Shown: positions 59,287 through 64,000 of the stretch, one piece after another
How the letters are laid out: every line of letters starts with the position of its first letter
Position numbering within the stretch: the stretch's first letter is position 1
Assembly (NCBI RefSeq): GCF_003634705.1
Contig: NZ_RBWU01000005.1
Span: 496,001-560,000, forward strand
Length of the DNA: 64,000 bases
Direction of reading: 5' to 3'
Origin: Actinomadura pelletieri DSM 43383
Lineage (GTDB): Bacteria > Actinomycetota > Actinomycetes > Streptosporangiales > Streptosporangiaceae
Translations under genes and position numbers: made by a program
The notes under the pieces: model-generated
What the model was told of the DNA's origin: nothing
Seen by the model: only the letters and a program-made list of their open reading frames with translations
Database searches by the model: none

Positions 59287-59925
59287 TTATTCGGGCTTGT
59301 CCGGTTGAAGGTGTGAGGCCACCGCGCCGATGACGCAGATCACCAGTAGTGCGGTCAATAGCATCAGCAGGGGATTGACGAAGCCGGGGACCGAGTCGGC
59401 GCCGCAGGTCGTGTCCGACAGAGGCAGCAGGCTCATCGATCCGTCCGGCTGATATCCCGTTGCCGAGAACCGGCAGGCGTCTCCGGGGTCCTTCTCTATG
59501 GTTCTCGTGTTCATCAAGCCGTAGCCGTACAAGGCCAATAGCGCCAGAAACCATGTCAACACCAGGCGCACCCACGTCGCACGCGCCGCCGCCTGGCCTG
59601 GACGGATACCGGACCGAACGGCCCACACTCCTGTCGCTACGGCGGCCAGCGCCACCACAGGCCAGGCCACGATCATCAGGAGCGCCGTCAGGAACAGCGT
59701 TACCAGCACGCCTAGCGGATCGACGATGAGTGTGGTCACCAGGCCGCCGCCTACGATGCCGAGCACCCACCATCGCAGCCGTCCAAACGCGGTCGGCCGC
59801 CAGGCGCGCAATGGCAACAGCACAGCCAGCGCCACCACGAGCAACAACAGCGTCACAACGATCGTGCCGCCCGCGGCGTCCTCCGAGGCCGTGCTGCCAC
59901 CACTTGCCACCGCAACGAATGTCAT
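59287..59925 (-). CDS. Polytopic membrane protein, unknown
   Basis: 212 residues with about five membrane segments and one extracytoplasmic loop of about 45 residues containing two Cys (GDACRFSATGY, SDTTCGAD), probably disulfide-bonded. Unrecognised. Confidence 0.75.
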   Translation of the reverse strand: MTFVAVASGGSTASEDAAGGTIVVTLLLLVVALAVLLPLRAWRPTAFGRLRWWVLGIVGGGLVTTLIVDPLGVLVTLFLTALLMIVAWPVVALAAVATGVWAVRSGIRPGQAAARATWVRLVLTWFLALLALYGYGLMNTRTIEKDPGDACRFSATGYQPDGSMSLLPLSDTTCGADSVPGFVNPLLMLLTALLVICVIGAVASHLQPDKPE

Positions 59926-60155
59926 GCGCCAAGTTAACCGGTCGGCGGCGCCGGTGCCATCGCCCCTTCTCTGAGACCTCGTTCCTTGCTCGTCTGGCTT
60001 CGTCCTGGTCTGGTCTCACGTGTCGACCCGGGCGCCACGTCTTGTTAGTGGGTTCATTTCGTACGGCACAAATGCTTGTTTCATGGTCAGGTGTCGCACC
60101 GGGGCGCCCTCTAGTTGGAGTAGCCGTGTGTGTCGTGAAACGGCCTTCATAATTC
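59926..60155. other. Intergenic DNA without a supported gene
   Basis: 230 bases of lower GC than the surroundings near 60040-60110. No family features are seen in any frame; it may contain the promoter of the membrane protein gene. Confidence 0.4.
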
Positions 60156-60334
60156 GGGGCGGTGGGGGCGGCGCAGCGTACGGGGCCGCCCCTCCAAACT
60201 CAAGGGCGCCTTCGGCGTCGCTTCGCGATGGGACTCCGTCCCACCCTTGACTTCGGAGCCTCTGCGGCCCCTCGTGCAGGTTTCGTCGGGCAGGCTCCGC
60301 CTGCCCCCGCCCGACGCGCCGCCCCCACCGCCCC
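60156..60334. repeat. Palindromic element with 19-bp terminal inverted repeats
   Basis: Perfect 19-bp inverted repeats, GGGGCGGTGGGGGCGGCGC (60156-60174) and its complement (60316-60334), enclose 141 bp. Inside are nested dyads: TCAAGGG/CCCTTGA, GGGACTCCGTCCC and GGGCAGG-CTCCG-CCTGCCC, with CTTCGG-type loops. It has no coding features. It resembles a MITE-like element or a large structured RNA, and in style the repeat block at 8.65-9.7 kb. Confidence 0.75.
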
Positions 60335-60384
60335 AGCCACGGACAAGGAGTCGGGACTGCGGCCACACCTAGTGATCAGTTGTG

Positions 60385-60545
60385 CCCTGGGCAGTGGTGG
60401 CGGCGGCGGTGGCGTGGTGGCGGCGGCATGGTGGCGGCGGCATGGTGGCGGCGGCATGGTGGCGGCGGCGTGGCGGTGGCGGCGGTGGCGGTGGCGTGGC
60501 GGTGGTGGCGGCGGCGTGGCGGTGGTGGCGTGGGGGTGGTGGGAG
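60385..60545. repeat. G-rich simple repeat (GGTGGCGGC)n
   Basis: About 150 bp of GGTGGCGGC/ATGGTGGCGGCGGC variants on the plus strand. Open frames through it are repetitive (Gly/Val/Ala/Trp or Pro/His-rich) and not credible genes. The G-runs could form quadruplexes or cause slippage. Confidence 0.85.
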
Positions 60546-60815
60546 GGCGGAGTTGGTTGCGGTGTTTGCAGTTGGACTCGGGCCAGCGTTTTACGGTGAT
60601 CGGAATTTGGGTGGACGGGGCGGTTGGCTGATGTGCAGGTGGGGTGGTTGGTGACCGTGAGGATGATCAATTGCTTGTTGTGAGTGGTGCCTGTGGTGGT
60701 CTGGGTGGTTGGTCTCGTTGCCGGTTCGTTGTCCGCAGGCTGTTGGTCCCTCTTTGGCTGGCTGCGTCCTCACCGGGCAGCTCGGCTGCAGTGGGTTCGG
60801 GTGGCGGCTCGGCTC
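60546..60815. other. Intergenic DNA without a supported gene
   Basis: 270 bases between the G-rich repeat and the TPR-like fragment, with Thr/His-coding shadow frames only. Nothing recognisable. Confidence 0.4.
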
Positions 60816-61445
60816 TTACAGGCTCTGGATCAGCCAGGTGAGTCCGAGTTCACGGGCTGTTCGCGTGGCGAGCCTGTTCAGCTGCTCGGCCTCATCACAC
60901 GGTGGGAGCGCAGCGGCGTAGGTAACCGCCGCGGCCGCGGTCTGCGGGCGAGCGCCGAGCGCGGCGCGCAGGTGGTACGACCTGCGCAGCTGATCGATTC
61001 CGGTCGCGTCGCCGTTGTCCAACGCCAGTGCAGCCAGGTGCCGGATCGCATAGGACTCCAACAAGAGGTCCTCATCGTTCACGGCTGATTCGAGGGCCTG
61101 AGAGTAGAGCTGTTTCGCGTGCTCGTGGGCGTTGTCGAATCGCTCGGTGACGATGCCTGTCCAGAGGGTCGCCCAGCTCGCGAGTCGTTCGTCCTGTACT
61201 GCGGCGGCAAGGCCTGCACGCACCCTGGTCGTGTCATCGGAGCGTGGGTCCATGCCGAAGAGCAGCCGGGTATAGGCGAGCTGAGCATCGTAGAACCCGC
61301 CAAGCGCCGGGTCCTCTTGGCACAACGCGGACACCGCAGTCTAGGTGTCAGCCGCCTTATCGAGCCGCCAGAAGAATCTGTCAGTCAGGATTTCCGCCCG
61401 CAGCGCCGTCGCCTCGGCCGCTGGAAGCCCCAGCGCGAGGTCCTA
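60816..61445 (-). pseudogene. TPR-like regulator C-terminal fragment with in-frame stops
   Basis: The open part (60816-61334) encodes 172 residues of helical TPR-like sequence: GGFYDAQLAYTRLLFGMDPRS, LASWATLWTGIV, EDLLLESYAIRHLAALALDNGD, the pattern seen in C-terminal domains of XRE-type regulators of actinomycetes. The same frame continues upstream (LALGLPAAEATALRAEILTD, RFFWRLDKAADT) but is interrupted by TAG near 61338 and again near 61442. The N-terminal DNA-binding part is not found. It is either a broken gene or a fragment translated from GTG 61334. Confidence 0.6.
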
Positions 61446-61517
61446 GAGGCCTGCACGCTTCAACGACCGCGCTGAGCACTCCGCGGATCTGGCAATGTAG
61501 GTGGTGTTCATACCCAT

Positions 61518-62066
61518 GTGGCCTACTATGCGGCCGAGGAAGTAGGTGGCCAAGTGCGTTATGTCGCCTACATTGGCAATCTGGCAAGGCTGGCCGTCGA
61601 ACTGGTCAACGGCGACGAGCCCAGCAAGCTCCGGCGGGAGTTCTTCGCCCAGCACCGCATAGCCGAACCCGACGGCGAGACGCTCGCGGCTCTTCTCCCG
61701 GCCTTGCGTGACGCGGTCGCCGCCGTCGCGGACCCGGGGCCGATCGAACCCATCAATCTCCTTTTGGAGAAGTTCCCGCCCGCGATGTATGTGAGTACGC
61801 ACGACCTGAGCGGCGGGCCACACCTTCACTTCGCGCGCGACGGAGAAGACCCCACTTCCTGGCTTGGACGTAGTTGCGCCGCCGCGCTCGCTCATGTGAT
61901 CTGCGGGGATCCCGATGTAACCGTGGGCCGATGCCAGGCAGACGGCTGCGCACGGTTCTACGTCGACGACTCCCGGAACCGGAGCCGCCGGTTCTGCTCC
62001 AACACCTGCGCCAGCCGAACGACCGTCGCCGCCTACCGCGCCCGCCGCAGGGCCGCTGACAAATAA
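61518..62066 (+). CDS. CGNR zinc-finger (ABATE-domain) regulator
   Basis: 182 residues. The N-terminal about 130 residues match the stress-related ABATE domain, and the C-terminus is a CGNR zinc finger: GRCQADGCARFYVDDSRNRSRRFCS, NTCASRTTVAAYRARRR, with four Cys for zinc (C-x4-C and C-x3-C). Probably a transcriptional regulator. The start GTG 61518 is tentative, because the first residues (MAYYAAEEVGGQVRY) are slightly short compared with family members. Confidence 0.85.
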   Translation: MAYYAAEEVGGQVRYVAYIGNLARLAVELVNGDEPSKLRREFFAQHRIAEPDGETLAALLPALRDAVAAVADPGPIEPINLLLEKFPPAMYVSTHDLSGGPHLHFARDGEDPTSWLGRSCAAALAHVICGDPDVTVGRCQADGCARFYVDDSRNRSRRFCSNTCASRTTVAAYRARRRAADK

Positions 62067-62172
62067 TCACGCGGCCAGGGCCGAACATGTCTTATAGGTA
62101 GTAAACGCATCAAAGTGGCGGCGATGTCTGACGGGGCGCGAACGTGACGTCGCCCTCGACAACCGTACGTAA

Positions 62173-62721
62173 TCATGTGTTCAGCCGGGCAGCCTCGGTT
62201 TTGAGAAGAGAGCCGAACCAGGCATCTACTCTCGTCCCGCGATGGATGACTCGTTTGCGAAGCGTGGCCTCGATCAAGAATCCGGCCTTCTCGGCGACGC
62301 GGCGAGAGGCGGTGTTGCCTACCTCGCAGCGCCACTCGATCAGGTCCAGGTCCAGCGTCGTGAAGGCCCACCGGCACACGGTCCGGACGGCGTCGGTGGC
62401 AACGCCTCGTCCGCGAGCCCGAGGGTCGACCCAGTAACCGATCTCGGCTGACCCGTTCGAAGGCCCACTCAGCCCCACCCGACCGAGTGGAGTTTCGCTG
62501 GACGCCTCCTCGACGACGAACTCCCGCCGCTCTCCCCTATCCCAGCCCCCGACGGCGACCTCGTCGACAAAGAACGCGGCGTCCTTCAGATGGTAGGGCG
62601 ACGGTAACTGAACGAAGTGTTGCAACGCCGGATCCCGCGATACCTCATAGACCCACGGAATGTCCGTCGACGTGAACGGGCGCAGCCTTAGCCACCCCGC
62701 ATCGATCACTGCACGATCCAT
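62173..62721 (-). CDS. GNAT-family (RimJ/RimL-type) acetyltransferase
   Basis: 182 residues: LRLRPFTSTDIPWVYEVSRD, EIGYWVDPRARGRGVATDAV (CoA-binding), CRWAFTTLDLDLIEWRCEVGNTAS (split) and RVAEKAGFLIEATLR, typical of RimJ/RimL-like transferases acting on protein N-termini or small amines. ATG 62721 is used; GTG 62709 is an alternative, and 62838 adds a non-family stretch. Confidence 0.88.
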   Translation of the reverse strand: MDRAVIDAGWLRLRPFTSTDIPWVYEVSRDPALQHFVQLPSPYHLKDAAFFVDEVAVGGWDRGERREFVVEEASSETPLGRVGLSGPSNGSAEIGYWVDPRARGRGVATDAVRTVCRWAFTTLDLDLIEWRCEVGNTASRRVAEKAGFLIEATLRKRVIHRGTRVDAWFGSLLKTEAARLNT

Positions 62722-62829
62722 CTCCAGATCATGGCAAAGCCGACCAAGGCCATGCAACGAGACGAGCTGCGACTGCGTGCCCTTGCCGCAGGATGAACCA
62801 ATGGGTCGTGGTCGCTCAACGCTACTGAG

Positions 62830-62974
62830 GCGAACCAATCGAGATAATAAGAGGCATCTGTCCCATTAGATACCCAAAAAGGAAAAAGATAAGGATTGGG
62901 TGGTAACAAGAGTCTAGCTTTGCGGAAGTCTATTGGCGAGGGTGGAGTGGGGGGTGGGGTGATAGGGTTAGAAC
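62830..62974 (+). promoter_or_regulatory. AT-rich spacer upstream of the DUF222/HNH gene
   Basis: Unusually AT-rich for this chromosome (CCCAAAAAGGAAAAAGATAAGG and TAATAAGAGG). It probably contains the promoter of the downstream HNH gene, and its base content marks recent acquisition. No dyad stands out. Confidence 0.5.
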
Positions 62975-64000
62975 ATGAGTTCGATCAAAGGGGATTGGGA
63001 GGGGGCTTCCACTGCTGAGTTGGTGGGCGTTCTTTCTGCCATCGCCGCCGAACTCGCTCAGCGCGCCGTCCCGGACTCGGCAGCCGCGTGTATGGAGCTT
63101 TCCGAGACTCTGGCGGCAGCCACCGACCAGGTTGAAGCCGCCCTTGCCGGATTGGTGTCCGTGGTGGACCGGGCAGGGGAAGTACGGCGGTGGGGTTACC
63201 CGTCCACCCAGGCTTGGCTCCGGCACCGGATGGGCATGCGCGACAATCGGGCCAAGGAGCGTCTCACCCTGGCCCGGCAACGCGATCGCCTCGGAGGAGT
63301 GACCACGAGGTGGGCGGCGGGCGACCTTTCCTTCGGATACGCCACCACCATCGCGGGTGCGGTCGCCCGCCTCGATGACGAGGACTGCCGAGCGGCCGAA
63401 GACATCCTGCTCGGTATGGCCGACCAGGACTTTTCAGCAGGGAAGGTCGCCTCGTTCGGAAAGCGTATCCGTGACGTGATCGCCGAACGGGACGGCAACG
63501 AGAACCCCGACGGCGACAGCAGGCGCGGATACGAGCGATCCTGGATCGACTCCACCCGTTCCCTGGACGGGGGCCGCTACATCAAGGGGTGGCTCAACGC
63601 CGAAGACGCCGCCATCTGGGACGGCACGCTCGCACCGCTCGCCAAACCGGCTGGGGTCGACGACCACCGAGATCTCTCCGAACGTATGGCGGCCGCACTC
63701 ACGTCCGTCCTGGCCGGTGGGCACAAGGCGACCCGGGTCACCGTCATCTGCGACCTGGACACTCTCACCGGCGGAACGACTCCCGCGCGCCTCATCGACG
63801 GCACCCCGATCCCGGCCGAACAGGCCCGCAGGATCGCCCTCAACGCCGGGCTGTCCCCGCTGCTCCTGGGCTCCGGCCAGCACCCCCTCTATCTCGGGCA
63901 CACCGTCCGGATCGCCACCTCCGCACAACGCCGCGTCCTGCAAACCATGTATCCCACGTGTGCCGTGCAGGGCTGCGAGGTCCCAGGATCGCTGTGCGAA
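62975..64000 (+). CDS. DUF222 / HNH endonuclease-type protein (13E12 family), truncated by the window end
   Basis: 342 codons from ATG 62975 to the window end, with no stop. The DUF222 domain reads ELVGVLSAIAAELAQRAV, AAALAGLVSVVDRAGEVRRWGY, STQAWLRHRMGM, RDRLGGVTTRWAAGDLSFGYA. The last part (LYLGHTVRIATSAQRRVLQ, TMYPTCAVQGCEVPGSLCE) is the start of the C-terminal HNH nuclease domain, whose zinc-binding Cys pair is visible; the HNH residues lie beyond the window. In mycobacteria such proteins are multicopy and associated with prophage-like sites. Confidence 0.92.
   Translation, partial: MSSIKGDWEGASTAELVGVLSAIAAELAQRAVPDSAAACMELSETLAAATDQVEAALAGLVSVVDRAGEVRRWGYPSTQAWLRHRMGMRDNRAKERLTLARQRDRLGGVTTRWAAGDLSFGYATTIAGAVARLDDEDCRAAEDILLGMADQDFSAGKVASFGKRIRDVIAERDGNENPDGDSRRGYERSWIDSTRSLDGGRYIKGWLNAEDAAIWDGTLAPLAKPAGVDDHRDLSERMAAALTSVLAGGHKATRVTVICDLDTLTGGTTPARLIDGTPIPAEQARRIALNAGLSPLLLGSGQHPLYLGHTVRIATSAQRRVLQTMYPTCAVQGCEVPGSLCE

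Noticed and set aside
60200..60670. Histidine/proline-rich open frame
   Set aside because: It is generated by the simple repeat, with no start signal or conservation expected.

Overview
The window is one stretch of a high-GC actinomycete chromosome. GC-rich third codon positions, frequent GTG and TTG starts, actinobacterial housekeeping gene orders (glmU-prs-rplY-pth behind tRNA-Gln; metG-tatD-rsmA-ispE-ABC-F; rsmI opposite pmt) and lineage-typical families (DUF397, DUF5753-type regulators, CGNR, DUF222/HNH) all point that way. A Streptosporangiales-type organism such as Actinomadura is my best guess, but this is inference and was not tested by a search.

Layout. 0-7 kb, all on the minus strand: a secreted membrane-anchored protein, a family 2 glycosyltransferase, the sulfate activation genes cysD-cysN with cysQ, and a WcaJ-like sugar-phosphate transferase. 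7-12.5 kb, minus: pth, rplY, prs, glmU and tRNA-Gln; a 1.05 kb block of palindromic repeats lies between prs and rplY. 12.6-18.1 kb: an HTH protein with a LAGLIDADG-like motif, a fatty acid desaturase with its TetR regulator, a VOC protein, and a tam/MarR pair with three matching operator dyads. 18.2-26.6 kb, minus: ABC-F ATPase, two small membrane proteins, ispE, a GH26-like lipoprotein, rsmA, tatD and metG.

26.7-37.6 kb is an envelope glycosylation neighbourhood. It has three polytopic GT39-like or orphan membrane proteins, a polyprenyl-phosphomannose-synthase-like GT2, rsmI and a protein O-mannosyltransferase. 37.6-41.1 kb: an MFS transporter diverging from a LacI regulator that overlaps a class A beta-lactamase lipoprotein. 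41.3-47.3 kb: a large two-module AAA+ protein of CbxX/EccA type, an ArdC-like/DnaG-like fusion and an amidase. 47.8-53.3 kb: phosphoketolase and acetate kinase (the xfp-ackA bypass), an ECF sigma factor carrying an N-terminal zinc finger and a C-terminal SnoaL-like domain, and an atypical SDR.

53.3-64 kb is more accessory. It holds a WhiJ/Scr1-type cluster (HATPase, DUF5753 regulator, three DUF397 genes of which two are near-identical tandem copies), small secreted and membrane proteins, an internally deleted IS5-family remnant, a frameshifted methyltransferase, two GNAT acetyltransferases, a CGNR regulator, palindromic and simple-sequence DNA, and a DUF222/HNH protein cut by the window end.

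A theme running through the window is short tandem repeats of 12-17 bp. They lie in intergenic spaces (18.15, 22.9, 23.95, 28.4, 34.3, 41.15 kb) and also inside genes as five-residue repeats (32.5, 39.3, 43.3 kb). At two places the repeat unit contains the last codons and stop codon of the neighbouring gene.
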